Of a stretch of DNA of 64,000 bases, positions 41,546 through 50,625 are shown piece after piece. How positions within the stretch are numbered: position 1 is the first letter of the stretch; the number at the start of each line of letters is the position of its first letter. This DNA is from Candidatus Saccharimonadota bacterium (lineage in GTDB: Bacteria; Patescibacteriota; Saccharimonadia; Saccharimonadales; Saccharimonadaceae), in the NCBI GenBank assembly GCA_017464135.1, contig JAFUEB010000004.1, positions 143,049 to 207,048 of the forward strand, given 5' to 3'. The position numbers were made by a program, and so were the translations under genes. Below the pieces are notes generated by a model. The model saw only the letters and a program-made list of their open reading frames with translations. It was not told the DNA's origin and did no database searches.

Positions 41546-42046
41546 ATGGCAATTTCAAGAGATAAAAAGAACACGTTGGTTGCAGATCTCACTGAGCTCC
41601 TTAATGATTCAAAGATGGTCGTCTACGCTAAATACGAAGGCTTGACCGTAGCTGAACTTCAAGAGCTCCGCAAACTCGCACGTGAATCTGGCGTTAAAAT
41701 TAAGGTCGTGAAAAACCGTCTTGTGAAAGTTGCAATGAAAGAAATTGCAGCCTACAAGAATACGGATGTTTCCGCTCTTACAGGCCAGCTTCTTTACGCT
41801 GTGGGTAGCGACGAAGATTTCGATGCAGCAAAGGTCCTTGCGAAGTTTGCAAAGACTCACGCTAAAATGGAACTCGTTGGTGGTTTCAATGCTGAGGGTA
41901 CCACTCTCTCCACTGAAGAGGTCAAAACGCTCGGCTCACTTCCATCCAAGAACGAACTTATCGCCCAGGTTGTGGATACACTCCTTTCTGGCATCAATGG
42001 TATCGTTTCTGGACTCGAAGAACACGCAGAGAAAGCAACCGCTTAA
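41546..42046 (+). CDS. rplJ: 50S ribosomal protein L10
   Basis: The 166-residue protein has the L10 pattern: MAISRDKKNTLVADLTELL, VYAKYEGLTVAELQELRKLA, VKVVKNRLVKVA-like IKVVKNRLVKVA and a C-terminal helix for L7/L12 dimers. It anchors the L12 stalk. AAAGGA lies 5 nt before the ATG. The long leader holds the L10 autoregulatory element. rplL follows after 37 nt. Confidence 0.97.
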   Translation: MAISRDKKNTLVADLTELLNDSKMVVYAKYEGLTVAELQELRKLARESGVKIKVVKNRLVKVAMKEIAAYKNTDVSALTGQLLYAVGSDEDFDAAKVLAKFAKTHAKMELVGGFNAEGTTLSTEEVKTLGSLPSKNELIAQVVDTLLSGINGIVSGLEEHAEKATA

Positions 42047-42083
42047 TTATTATCGGGTTTAACCCACTATTGAAAGGATAAAT

Positions 42084-42458
42084 ATGGCAACTGATATCAA
42101 GAAGTTGGCTGAAGAGCTTGTCAAATTGACTGTGCTTGAAGTTAACGAACTTAAAACTGTTTTGAAAGATGAATATGGCATTGAACCAGTCGCAGCTGTA
42201 GCTGTTGCTGCTGCTGGCGCTGATGGTGCCGCTGCTGATGAAGGCAAGTCTGAATACGATGTCGTTCTTAAGGACGCTGGTGCTCAGAAGATTGCAGTCA
42301 TCAAGGCTGTGAAGGAAGCTACCGGACTTGGTCTTGGCGAAGCTAAGGCTATCGTTGATGGTGCTCCTGCTACCGTTAAGGAAAAGGTCGCTAAGGCTGA
42401 CGCTGAAGCGATGAAGAAAGCCCTTGAAGAGGCTGGTGCGACTGTCGAGCTCGCCTAA
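42084..42458 (+). CDS. rplL: 50S ribosomal protein L7/L12
   Basis: The 124-residue protein has the N-terminal dimerisation region ([18 protein letters not shown]), an Ala-rich hinge ([17 protein letters not shown]) and the factor-binding C-terminal domain ([33 protein letters not shown]). It recruits translation GTPases. GAAAGGA precedes the ATG. A very long terminator follows; rpoB, the usual next gene, is absent here. Confidence 0.98.
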   Translation: MATDIKKLAEELVKLTVLEVNELKTVLKDEYGIEPVAAVAVAAAGADGAAADEGKSEYDVVLKDAGAQKIAVIKAVKEATGLGLGEAKAIVDGAPATVKEKVAKADAEAMKKALEEAGATVELA

Positions 42459-42487
42459 ATCTTCGATGCTAGCTAATTGAACTTAAC

Positions 42488-42606
42488 AAAAACCGGAACA
42501 GCACTTTTCGGGCCGCGTCCGTCCGGCCCGTCGCCACGGGCGGACGGCGCTAACTCTCGCGCTGCCGCGCTCCGAAATGCCCTTAAAGTGCCGTATCCGG
42601 TTTTTT
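42488..42606 (+). terminator. Long branched terminator after rplL
   Basis: AAAAACCGGA (42488-42497) pairs with TCCGGTTTTT (42596-42605); GCACTTT (42501-42507) pairs with AAAGTGC (42585-42591). Inside is a GC-rich arm GTCC-G-GCCCGT / ACGGGC-GGAC (42521-42545). About 118 nt in all, ending in a T-run. Confidence 0.78.
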
Positions 42607-42610
42607 GTTG

Positions 42611-42619
42611 TGTTATAAT
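42611..42619 (+). promoter_or_regulatory. Extended -10 promoter (leaderless) of the cysteine desulfurase gene
   Basis: TTGTGT-TATAAT ends 7 nt before ATG 42627. Confidence 0.75.
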
Positions 42620-42626
42620 ATCTAGC

Positions 42627-43790
42627 ATGGAAGATTTTGACTATTTAGGTGAGGGAGAGGTATACCTCGACGGCGCATGCCAGAGCTTGCGTCCGCGTCC
42701 AGTAATCGACGCAATCAACAACTATTATTCTGAACATAATTCCTGTGGTGAGCGCGTGAAATACAAGTGGGGAAGAGTGACCGATGAAAAAGTTGAAGCC
42801 ACCCGCGAGAAGGTTCTGAAATTCTTGAAGCTGAAACCGAAGAAATATACTGTTTCATTTACTCTTAACACGACCTACGGCATTAATTTAATTTTGAACC
42901 AAATCAAGGCCGATAGATTTAACAAGATCATGACGAGTGACATTGAGCACAACTCGCCATTTCTGGCATCGCTTGCGTTTTCCGAGCGCACTGGTTTACC
43001 ACGCGAAGTGATGGTACGAAATGATGATGGTTCGATTGATCTAAAGAAATATGATTTTAAAAAAGCAATTGTCGTTGTAAACTGCGCTTCGAATTTTGAT
43101 GGGCGCAAGTTATTAAATATCAATGAACTTGAAAAGGCCGTTCATAAGGCTGGTGGTATTTTAATTATCGATGCGGCGCAGGCCATGGCACATTCCGCCG
43201 ATATTGTACGTGGCGTGGAAGTCGATGCGATTTGTTTCTCAGCCCACAAACTCTATGCCCCATCACTCGGTGTGATTGTTTGGAGAGACGAGCTCGACGA
43301 TGTGTTAGATGTGCGATTCGTTGGTGGCGGTATGGTGGATGACGTCGACAAGGAAAAATACGTTTTGTCGGCCAATAATAAAGAACACCGCTACACACGT
43401 TTCGAATCCGGCCTCCAGGCTTGGGGCGAAATTGTGGGGCTAGGTGCTGCGCTCGATTGGCTGGAAAAACTCCCGAAAAAAGATTGGCAGAATCTCGAAA
43501 AGAATACGAAAGAATTATTCGATTTCCTAAATAGCTCGAAGAAAGTTCATTTAATTAATAAAGAGCCGAATCCAACTATGTCATTCTTCATTGAAGGACT
43601 TGATTCGCATTTAGTCGGCGAAGCGTTGTCGCGCGAGAGTATCATGGCAAGAACCGGTTATTTCTGCGTGCATTATTATCTTGATCATGTGAAGGGCTTC
43701 CCGCCACTTATTCGTTTTTCACTTGGGCTTCATAACCGTCCGGAAGACATTGAAAAGATCAAGAAAGTCCTCGGAAAGGTTATTAATTAA
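42627..43790 (+). CDS. Cysteine desulfurase-like class V aminotransferase (SufS/CsdA type)
   Basis: The 387-residue protein has the pyridoxal phosphate lysine in SAHKLYAPSLG (Lys208), DAAQAMAHS before it, the block ESGLQAWGEIVGLGAAL, and a cysteine in ARTGYFCVH (Cys347) at the place of the persulfide cysteine. It would take sulfur from cysteine for Fe-S clusters or tRNA thiolation. No SufBCD or IscU gene is nearby. ATG 42627 follows the promoter by 7 nt; a longer frame from 42477 runs through the terminator and was rejected. A role as selenocysteine lyase or kynureninase-like enzyme is not excluded. Confidence 0.87.
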   Translation: MEDFDYLGEGEVYLDGACQSLRPRPVIDAINNYYSEHNSCGERVKYKWGRVTDEKVEATREKVLKFLKLKPKKYTVSFTLNTTYGINLILNQIKADRFNKIMTSDIEHNSPFLASLAFSERTGLPREVMVRNDDGSIDLKKYDFKKAIVVVNCASNFDGRKLLNINELEKAVHKAGGILIIDAAQAMAHSADIVRGVEVDAICFSAHKLYAPSLGVIVWRDELDDVLDVRFVGGGMVDDVDKEKYVLSANNKEHRYTRFESGLQAWGEIVGLGAALDWLEKLPKKDWQNLEKNTKELFDFLNSSKKVHLINKEPNPTMSFFIEGLDSHLVGEALSRESIMARTGYFCVHYYLDHVKGFPPLIRFSLGLHNRPEDIEKIKKVLGKVIN

Positions 43791-43798
43791 TCTCTTTG

Positions 43799-43807
43799 TG
43801 CTACAAT
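43799..43807 (+). promoter_or_regulatory. Extended -10 promoter (leaderless) of the thioredoxin-like gene
   Basis: TTTGTGC-TACAAT ends 10 nt before ATG 43818. Confidence 0.7.
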
Positions 43808-43817
43808 AATATATATT

Positions 43818-44867
43818 ATGGTGTGTATTGCTGCATTTATCATTTTGGCACTAATTGGAATTTTTGTGGCCATTATTTCTATATTCAAACCAAAAGTAGG
43901 TAAGGCTTATCTCAAAGCGATGAAGAAGGCTTGGGGCTGTCTTTGGAAAAAAGTACGTCTCCAAAAATGCGAAACCGGTTTTAAAGACGATGTAAAAAAC
44001 ACTTTGCTTAGTCGCGTAATGCTTAAACATCCAAGTTGGGTCAGACCACTTTCAATTGTGATTGAGTTTTTGTCGATTGTGATTGTAGTGGTGGCAGTGT
44101 GGGCTTTGCTCACGGCGATTAAATCACTGCTTGCGCTCTGGGCGCTTGGTAGTTGCAACGTGACGAAGCCTTCGGCTTGCACTATGGGCGCCGAAATGTG
44201 TTCGATTGACGAAGATGAACCGAAAAATGTCTTTGAAGCAACTGGCCGTTGGTTTACGGAGTGGGGCGAAATCTTTGAGGCCATCCCGGACAAATTCAGA
44301 ACGTACAACATTGATGATTATGGATTTGCGTATATTGTAGTTGGCGAGGAAGATGAGAATAAAAAGACGGCGGTCGACATTTTCGATCCGGGTTGCTCGG
44401 TTTGTATGACATCATACAAGAATCAGAAAGCCTCTGGCTTCTTTGAAAATAATAATGTCAGACTCGTACCGTTTGCGATTCAAGGCGCCGATGATTCGTA
44501 TAAGTTTAAGAATTCAGAAATTGTTGTGCGATATATGTATGCCGCTAATAAAGCTAAAGCTGAATACGCGATTGCAATCATCGACAAGATTTACACTGGC
44601 AAGAACCATGACGATTATTCATACCAAGATCTAATCAATGATGACTATAGCAAAGAGGACACTGTGAAACATTTGGAAACATGGCTAAGGAACGCTGGTG
44701 CGACCGAAAAAGAGATTGAAAGAATCCGCGGTAACGCCGATTCGCAAGAAGTTACCGATATCATGGCAAGGAATCGTCAAATTGTCGAGAACGAATTAAG
44801 AGTCAAAGGCATTCCAACCATGCTTTATGACGGCAAGAAGCATACTGGGCTTTGGAAAGCGGAATAA
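43818..44867 (+). CDS. Membrane-anchored thioredoxin-fold protein with CxxC
   Basis: The 349-residue protein has membrane segments near 3-24 and 77-108, and a C-terminal domain with FDPGCSVCMTSY (Cys193, Cys196) and a KGIPTMLYDGKKH block near the end, where thioredoxin-fold proteins have the cis-proline strand. The CxxC and fold suggest a thiol-disulfide oxidoreductase, probably outside the membrane; a Cys pair in the loop (SCNVTKPSAC) may also form a disulfide. I cannot place it in a named Dsb family. It follows the cysteine desulfurase but has its own promoter. Confidence 0.65.
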   Translation: MVCIAAFIILALIGIFVAIISIFKPKVGKAYLKAMKKAWGCLWKKVRLQKCETGFKDDVKNTLLSRVMLKHPSWVRPLSIVIEFLSIVIVVVAVWALLTAIKSLLALWALGSCNVTKPSACTMGAEMCSIDEDEPKNVFEATGRWFTEWGEIFEAIPDKFRTYNIDDYGFAYIVVGEEDENKKTAVDIFDPGCSVCMTSYKNQKASGFFENNNVRLVPFAIQGADDSYKFKNSEIVVRYMYAANKAKAEYAIAIIDKIYTGKNHDDYSYQDLINDDYSKEDTVKHLETWLRNAGATEKEIERIRGNADSQEVTDIMARNRQIVENELRVKGIPTMLYDGKKHTGLWKAE

Positions 44868-44947
44868 CGCTTACGCTTTATTGTAAAATTTACAACATTT
44901 TTGCATTGACCGCTGTTAATTTGGTGGAAAACTTTTGAAGAAAATTC

Positions 44948-44974
44948 TTGACTTTACGGTCACCTAGATATAAT
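44948..44974 (+). promoter_or_regulatory. Probable promoter of the gene upstream of dnaX
   Basis: TTGACT (44948-44953) and TATAAT (44969-44974) are 15 bp apart. A second overlapping TATAAT lies at 44974-44979. The leader is about 30 nt and ends with GAGG before ATG 45011. Confidence 0.5.
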
Positions 44975-45010
44975 ATAATATTAATACTATATTTAGACAG
45001 GATGCGAGGT

Positions 45011-45529
45011 ATGTCTGAAATTCCAGAAAAACAAATAAAGAGACTCCGTAGCCTTATTAACGAGGCCGAGACAAATTTATCAGCTGCAAAAGAGCTTCTA
45101 GTTTCGATTCTTGGAGATGGTGATTCAATTACAGCTCCACGTGAGACGGTAGTTTCGGGCCCAGAAGGCAAAATTATTGAAGGTATCTTTGATGGCCAAA
45201 TTATGATTGGTCCGGATGGTAAGAACTATCCAGTGCCAGCCAACTATGCTTCTAAGTCGAAGCTCGTTGAAGGCGACATCATGAAGCTCACTATTACTGA
45301 GGATGGTAAATTCCTTTACAAGCAGATTGGTCCAGTTGAGCGCAAGACCGTGATCGGCACACTCACTCATCATGATGATAAGTACTATGTTGAAGTAGCA
45401 GGCAAAGAATATCAAATTCTTTACGCTTCCGTGACATATTTCCATTTGCGTGATGGATCACAAGTTTCAGTAACAATTCCAGCTGATAATAGCGAAGCAA
45501 CCTGGGCGGCAGTTGAGGCTGCGCTCTAG
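45011..45529 (+). CDS. Conserved hypothetical protein upstream of dnaX
   Basis: The 172-residue protein has a helical N-terminus (KQIKRLRSLINEAETNLSAA) likely to form a coiled coil, then a beta-rich part with GIFDGQIMIGPDGKNYPVP and repeated small strands. No signal peptide or membrane segment. It resembles no family I can name. GAGG lies close to ATG 45011, and dnaX starts 9 nt after its stop, so the two probably share a transcript with dnaB. A link to replication is only suggested by context. Confidence 0.7.
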   Translation: MSEIPEKQIKRLRSLINEAETNLSAAKELLVSILGDGDSITAPRETVVSGPEGKIIEGIFDGQIMIGPDGKNYPVPANYASKSKLVEGDIMKLTITEDGKFLYKQIGPVERKTVIGTLTHHDDKYYVEVAGKEYQILYASVTYFHLRDGSQVSVTIPADNSEATWAAVEAAL

Positions 45530-45537
45530 GTTTATGC

Positions 45538-46932
45538 ATGGCGAAAGCATTATATAGAAAATATCGACCGAAATCTCTCTCCGAAGTCGTGGGACAGGAG
45601 CAAGTTACTCGCGTACTAGAAAATTCCTTGAAGCAGGGAAAGATTTCGCATGCGTATTTATTTATTGGACCACGTGGTACCGGCAAGACTTCCGTGGCAC
45701 GCATTTTTGCGCATGAAGTGAATGGTTTTAAATACGAACTTGAAGACGATTATGTCGACATTATTGAAATTGATGGCGCTTCGAATCGTGGTATCGATAA
45801 CATTAGGGAACTGCGCGAAAAGGTCGCGATTGCGCCGACTTCTGGCAAATACAAGATTTATATCATTGATGAAGTTCACATGTTGACGAAAGAGGCCTTC
45901 AATGCGCTGCTAAAGACCTTGGAAGAGCCACCGAAACACGTGATATTCATTATGGCGACGACCGACGCTTATAAAGTGCCCGTCACGATTACGTCGAGAG
46001 CCCAAACTTATACTTTTTATCTCGCCGATGAAAAGACGATGTTTGATTACCTAAAGTCCGTTTGCGAGAAGGAAAAGATCAAGATTGACGATGATGCGTT
46101 AAGGATTGTTGTGAAGCGCGGTGGTGGTTCGTTCCGTGATTCATTGTCGCTACTCGATCAGGTTTCAACTTTGTCGGACGATAAAATCACAAAAGAACTT
46201 GTAGCTTCGGCGATGGGCCTCCCGGAAGATGAAAAGATTAATGAGCTGCTGAGTAGCTATGTTTCGGGCAATCTCGAGCAAATTACAAATGTTTTAAAAA
46301 CTGTTTTAAGTAGTGGCGTAAAACCAGAAACTTTGGCTAGCGAAATGATTTCACTAATTATCGATGCGCCACGTCCAGAACTATTACCACTGCTCGCGAA
46401 GTTACCAGAGATTAAGGCGCCATTTGCAGAGGCTAAACTACTCGTTGCGATGACGCAAACTTTAGCGACGACCGTCACCGCGAGCCGTACCACCGTTTCG
46501 AGTATGCAATCTGTCAAGGTCGAAAAGAAACCAGAGCCAGAGAAACCAGCCGTGGTCACGAAAACTGTTGAGAAGACTATTGAAAAGACTAGTGTAGAAG
46601 AAAGTGTTTCGGTCAGCACTAATACTGATTTTGATTGGGGTAAATTCGTCGAAACGGTGACTAGACTAAATGACGGCGTTTCGAAACAACTCAAGGACGC
46701 CGATTACGACGTGACTGGAGGCGTACTGAATATCTATCCGAAGAATAAAATGGAGGTGAGACTCCTCGGTCGCGATAGTAATCGTCAGGTTCTGGCCCAA
46801 GCTTGCAATATGAAGGTTGTCATACACGAAATCGGCGATAATCCGCACAAAAGTCAAGACTTACTACTTTCAAAGATGTCCGCTATAATGGGAGGAGAGG
46901 TAAAAAACGATGGAGGAGGTAACCCATTCTAA
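45538..46932 (+). CDS. dnaX: DNA polymerase III gamma/tau subunit (clamp loader ATPase), zinc module missing
   Basis: The 464-residue protein has LYRKYRPKSLSEVVGQ, Walker A GPRGTGKTS (44-52), DEVHMLTKEAFNALLKTLEE and the sensor ATTDAYKVP with SRAQ. It drives the sliding-clamp loader. The segment between Walker A and EIDGASNRGIDN lacks the four cysteines that normally bind zinc and is shortened. A Glu/Pro/Val-rich linker (about 325-365) leads to a short C-terminal domain. It overlaps dnaB by 23 nt, forming a replication operon. Confidence 0.95.
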   Translation: MAKALYRKYRPKSLSEVVGQEQVTRVLENSLKQGKISHAYLFIGPRGTGKTSVARIFAHEVNGFKYELEDDYVDIIEIDGASNRGIDNIRELREKVAIAPTSGKYKIYIIDEVHMLTKEAFNALLKTLEEPPKHVIFIMATTDAYKVPVTITSRAQTYTFYLADEKTMFDYLKSVCEKEKIKIDDDALRIVVKRGGGSFRDSLSLLDQVSTLSDDKITKELVASAMGLPEDEKINELLSSYVSGNLEQITNVLKTVLSSGVKPETLASEMISLIIDAPRPELLPLLAKLPEIKAPFAEAKLLVAMTQTLATTVTASRTTVSSMQSVKVEKKPEPEKPAVVTKTVEKTIEKTSVEESVSVSTNTDFDWGKFVETVTRLNDGVSKQLKDADYDVTGGVLNIYPKNKMEVRLLGRDSNRQVLAQACNMKVVIHEIGDNPHKSQDLLLSKMSAIMGGEVKNDGGGNPF

Positions 46933-48268
46933 ATCAGGTGGTCGCGTGCCACCGCAAGACATCGAAACTGAGCGCTCTTTACTCGGTGCGATTATGATTT
47001 CGGACGGCGTCATGGTAAACGTCTCCACCATTTTGAAACCAGAAGATTTCTACGATAAAAGACACCAAATTATTTACGGCGCAATGATGAATCTTTGGGA
47101 TGCGCACAAGCCAATTGATCTTGTGACTATCACCAACGAATTAAAGACCCAGAAAAAACTGAATGATGTTGGGAAGGCGACTTATCTTGCTGAACTCTCC
47201 AACTTGGTCACGACGGGCGCAAATGCCAAAGCGTACGCCGAGATTGTGGAACGGGCTGCGATGCGTCGCAAACTGATTGCTGCCGGTACGGATATTGTTG
47301 AGAAAGCTTATGAAGAAGATGCGAATGTCAACGAACTAGTTGGCGAAGCTGAGAAGGAATTATTCAAAGTCTCCGACAAAGTCATTAAGTCTGATTATAA
47401 AACGATGGATGCACTCACGGCAGAAGCATTTGAACGTATTGAAGCATTGTATAAGAATAAAGGAGCACTTCGTGGCCTCAAGACCGGCTTTAGTGAACTC
47501 GACAAAAAGACCGCTGGTTTTCAGAAGGGCGATCTCATTATTATTGGTGCCCGCCCGGCCATGGGTAAAACGACTTTTGCGCAAAACCTAGCCTTTAACT
47601 TTGCTTCAATCGGTAAGGGTGTTCTATTCTTCTCAATGGAGATGGCTTCCAGCGAGATTGTTGATCGTATGGTCTCAAGTATTTCTGGCGTCGATAACTG
47701 GAAAGTGAGAACTGGTAATCTAACTAACGACGAAATCAATCAGGTTGACGATGCGCTCGCTGATCTTTCTGATATGCCACTTTACATTGACGATACGAGC
47801 TCAATGGACGTGATGGAAGTAAGAAACAAGGCCCGTCGCGCGATGCATGATAACGAGATTAGTGCGGTCGTGATTGATTATTTGCAGCTCATTCAGGGCT
47901 CAGCGCGCTATGCCGGTCAACGTGTGCAGGAAGTTACCGAAATCTCCCGTAATCTCAAGATTATGGCGCGTGAACTCGACATTCCAGTGATTGCTTTGGC
48001 ACAGCTTTCTCGTAACGTGACTGGGCGTGATAACCCAAGGCCAATTCTATCTGATATTCGCGAATCAGGTTCGATTGAGCAGGACGCTGACCTTGTGATG
48101 TTCCTTCACCGTGACGATTATTATCATCAGAATGAAAAAGACTATGAGAACACCAATATCACCGAGCTGATTCTTGCGAAGCACCGCCACGGCGCGATTG
48201 GCACCATTGAACTCTACTTCAAACCAGAACTCTTACGCTTCATTTCGCTTGATAAAACTCGTGAATAA
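46910..48268 (+). CDS. dnaB: Replicative DNA helicase DnaB
   Basis: The 452-residue protein has the DnaB N-terminal domain (PPQDIETERSLLGAIM) and the RecA-like motor with Walker A GARPAMGKTTFAQN, Walker B VVIDYLQLIQG, and the QLSRNVTGRDNPRP and SGSIEQDADLVMFLHR blocks. It unwinds DNA ahead of the replisome as a hexamer. Its start lies inside the end of dnaX. No intein is present. The length is normal for the family. Confidence 0.98.
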   Translation: MEEVTHSKSGGRVPPQDIETERSLLGAIMISDGVMVNVSTILKPEDFYDKRHQIIYGAMMNLWDAHKPIDLVTITNELKTQKKLNDVGKATYLAELSNLVTTGANAKAYAEIVERAAMRRKLIAAGTDIVEKAYEEDANVNELVGEAEKELFKVSDKVIKSDYKTMDALTAEAFERIEALYKNKGALRGLKTGFSELDKKTAGFQKGDLIIIGARPAMGKTTFAQNLAFNFASIGKGVLFFSMEMASSEIVDRMVSSISGVDNWKVRTGNLTNDEINQVDDALADLSDMPLYIDDTSSMDVMEVRNKARRAMHDNEISAVVIDYLQLIQGSARYAGQRVQEVTEISRNLKIMARELDIPVIALAQLSRNVTGRDNPRPILSDIRESGSIEQDADLVMFLHRDDYYHQNEKDYENTNITELILAKHRHGAIGTIELYFKPELLRFISLDKTRE

Positions 48269-48271
48269 AGT

Positions 48272-48277
48272 TATAAT
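48272..48277 (+). promoter_or_regulatory. -10 promoter (leaderless) of the membrane glycosyltransferase gene
   Basis: TATAAT ends 6 nt before GTG 48284, directly after the dnaB stop. There is no TG extension. Confidence 0.5.
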
Positions 48278-48283
48278 AATTAT

Positions 48284-49720
48284 GTGAAGAAAATCATAAT
48301 TTCTAAACTTTTTTTGTATAGATATCGGTTTGTGATTGGTTATATTTTGCTAGGAGCAGCCTTCATTTTTCTGCTGTTCTTACTGCCTTTGTTCGCGCAA
48401 ACTGGACTATCCGCAGACGAGATGAATTCGGCGACTTCATCTTATGAACTTAGTTGGGAATCACCAACTACTGGCGATTTAGTCGACGTTCCGTATCGTG
48501 CGCTTCAAAAAGTTTCCATTATGTTATTCGGTTTAACACCATACGCGATAAAGCTACCGAGCATTTTAGTCGGTCTAATCCTTGGTTTGCTACTTATTCT
48601 TCTGCTCAACCGTTGGTTTAAGAGCAATGTGTCGCTTCTCGCATCTTGTCTCGTCGTTTTATCGACACCATTCTTGTTCCTAGCGGGGAATGGTACACCA
48701 CTCATTATGATTGTATTCTGGCCAACACTCCTACTCTGGCTTGGATCAAAAATCCAGGGTGAGAAAAGACCGAAACCGATGTATTCATTATTATTTGCGG
48801 TAGCAATGCTACTCTCAATCTTCACGCCATACATGCTCTACTTTGCTGCCTTTTGTATAATCTTTGTATTCTTGCAACCACATCTGCGTTTCGTGATTAA
48901 GAGCTTGCCGAGATTACCGCTTTCAATCGTGTCGGCATTAATCATCGCTGGCATGGTGACGCTCGGTATTAATATCATTCATCAACCAGAAGTCCTAGCT
49001 GAGCTATTAACGGCTACGGATTTTTCGATTCCGCATTTCTTCCATAATATCGCAATTGGCATTACGCCGGTCTTCTTGTGGGATGGTTCACTCCAAAGTG
49101 TCTTTATGACGCCACTAATCGGTCTGCCAACCCTAGCGCTCGCATTAGTTGGTCTATTCTCGACTACTAAAGGCTTCTTTGCCTCAAGAAACATGATTGC
49201 TTCATTATTATTCCTGTTTACAATCATTATCACCGGATTTAATCCGGACGCCGTAATCTTCCTGATTTTGCCACTTGCAATCCTGATTGCACACGGTCTA
49301 AAGTACCTGCTCGAAAAATGGTACGGACTTTTCCCGGAAAACCCATACGCACGCATTGCAGCGATTTTCCCGCTAGCAATTTTGTTTGTGGCGATTATCC
49401 TGCCAAGCTTGTTCCAGTATGCCTATGGTTACCGCTATAATCCAAATGTGGTGGGCGAATTCTCGCAGGAGCTCTCAATTATCAGAAAGAACCTAACGGA
49501 TGAAACCTTACTCGTGCAACCGGAGCAATATCCATTCTATAAGATTCTTGAGGATTCTACCGACATTATTGTCGACTGCGATTATGATGAAATGCCGGCT
49601 AGACTTGCTTCATTAAATGAGTCGGTGGTTGACGAAAATTACACGCTAGAGCGCATTATTACGTCCCCTATGCGCGAGAATTCTGATATAATATATCTAT
49701 ATACGGTAAAAGGAGAATAA
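48284..49720 (+). CDS. Polytopic membrane protein resembling GT39/PMT-type glycosyltransferases
   Basis: The 478-residue protein has about ten membrane segments. After the first segment comes a large loop beginning SADEMNSATSSYEL, where PMT/ArnT-type enzymes keep an acidic pair; its overall layout, with a soluble C-terminus, fits the PMT_2 group that uses lipid-linked sugars. The donor and acceptor are unknown. The GTG start 6 nt after a -10 box implies a leaderless message. ybaB starts one base after its stop. Confidence 0.65.
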   Translation: MKKIIISKLFLYRYRFVIGYILLGAAFIFLLFLLPLFAQTGLSADEMNSATSSYELSWESPTTGDLVDVPYRALQKVSIMLFGLTPYAIKLPSILVGLILGLLLILLLNRWFKSNVSLLASCLVVLSTPFLFLAGNGTPLIMIVFWPTLLLWLGSKIQGEKRPKPMYSLLFAVAMLLSIFTPYMLYFAAFCIIFVFLQPHLRFVIKSLPRLPLSIVSALIIAGMVTLGINIIHQPEVLAELLTATDFSIPHFFHNIAIGITPVFLWDGSLQSVFMTPLIGLPTLALALVGLFSTTKGFFASRNMIASLLFLFTIIITGFNPDAVIFLILPLAILIAHGLKYLLEKWYGLFPENPYARIAAIFPLAILFVAIILPSLFQYAYGYRYNPNVVGEFSQELSIIRKNLTDETLLVQPEQYPFYKILEDSTDIIVDCDYDEMPARLASLNESVVDENYTLERIITSPMRENSDIIYLYTVKGE

Positions 49721-49721
49721 T

Positions 49722-50018
49722 ATGGGTCAGACTATGGACCAGATGAAGCTCTTGAATCAGCTTCGCAAAGCACAAAAAGAACTTAAGAATGAAATCGTTG
49801 AAGTCGAAGCCGGTGATGGCGCAGTCGTAATTCAGATTAATGGTGAACTAAAAGTTAAAAAAGTCAAAATCGATCCAGAGAAAGTTGATCTCGATGATAT
49901 TCACGAACTTGAACGTTGGATTGAGAACTGTATGCGCGATGGCTTTGCGAAAGCCCAAGAAATTGCAACCGAAAAAATGAAACCTTTGATGGGTGGCCTC
50001 GGCAACCTCGGAATGTAG
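49722..50018 (+). CDS. ybaB: YbaB/EbfC-family nucleoid-associated protein
   Basis: The 98-residue protein has the family pattern: MDQMKLLNQLRKAQKELKNE, then a beta region DGAVVIQINGELKVKKVKIDPE, and a C-terminal helix ending in MGGLGNLGM. It binds DNA as a dimer. AAAAGGAG lies 6 nt upstream. It is followed after one base by recR, the classic dnaX-ybaB-recR association seen here with dnaB and a membrane gene between. Confidence 0.95.
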   Translation: MGQTMDQMKLLNQLRKAQKELKNEIVEVEAGDGAVVIQINGELKVKKVKIDPEKVDLDDIHELERWIENCMRDGFAKAQEIATEKMKPLMGGLGNLGM

Positions 50019-50019
50019 A

Positions 50020-50625
50020 ATGCTCCCGAAGGCGCTCATCGATACGATTAATGCGCTTGGAATGCTCCCAGGCGTGGGTCCAAGAACGGCGGAAAGATAT
50101 GCCTATTATCTTTTTAAATCCAATTCAAAAATCTCGGAACAAATTGCCGATGCACTTTCGAATTTGCATGACAAGGTTAAATCCTGTCCGGTGACTTTCG
50201 CTTTAATTGATGCGGACGAAGAACTATCACCACTCTACACTGATCCTGAACGTGATAAAAAGACCGTACTCGTTGTAGAAGAACCACTGGATATTTTTGC
50301 GATTGAGGCGACACATGGTTACCACGGCACTTATCACGTGCTAGGTGGTGCTGTTTCGCCAATTGATGGCATTACGCCAGACCAGCTCCATATTAAGGAG
50401 CTCGCCGAGCGCGTTAAGAAGGATAAAGTTGAAGAAGTGATTATTGCGACTAACCCTTCTGTAGAGGGAGAATCAACGGCGCTTCTACTCGAAAAAGTTT
50501 TACATGAAGTGGAGCCAAAACTCAAACTTACTCGTCTCGCACGAGGCTTACCGCTTGGCGTCGATATCTCCTATGCCGACCAAGTGACGATTAGTGCGGC
50601 CTTAGAGCACCGCACTGATCTTTAA
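50020..50625 (+). CDS. recR: Recombination protein RecR without zinc finger
   Basis: The 201-residue protein has the N-terminal helix-hairpin-helix (GMLPGVGPRTAERYAYYL) and Toprim domain (VLVVEEPLDIFAIEATHGYHG, YHVLGGAVSPIDGI, IIATNPSVEGESTALLL, LTRLARGLPLGVDISYADQ). It works with RecO/RecF in loading RecA. The four-cysteine zinc finger that normally follows the hairpin is absent: only the first cysteine (SCPV) remains. ATG 50020 begins one base after the ybaB stop. The 3' end overlaps the convergent ligase gene by 4 nt. Confidence 0.95.
   Translation: MLPKALIDTINALGMLPGVGPRTAERYAYYLFKSNSKISEQIADALSNLHDKVKSCPVTFALIDADEELSPLYTDPERDKKTVLVVEEPLDIFAIEATHGYHGTYHVLGGAVSPIDGITPDQLHIKELAERVKKDKVEEVIIATNPSVEGESTALLLEKVLHEVEPKLKLTRLARGLPLGVDISYADQVTISAALEHRTDL

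Noticed and set aside
42477..42626. N-terminal extension of the cysteine desulfurase
   Set aside because: The stretch forms the long terminator of rplL and the -10 box; conserved family sequence begins only after ATG 42627.
45538..48268. Replication origin near dnaX and dnaB
   Set aside because: No dnaA, no cluster of DnaA boxes and no long AT-rich unwinding region is seen here.
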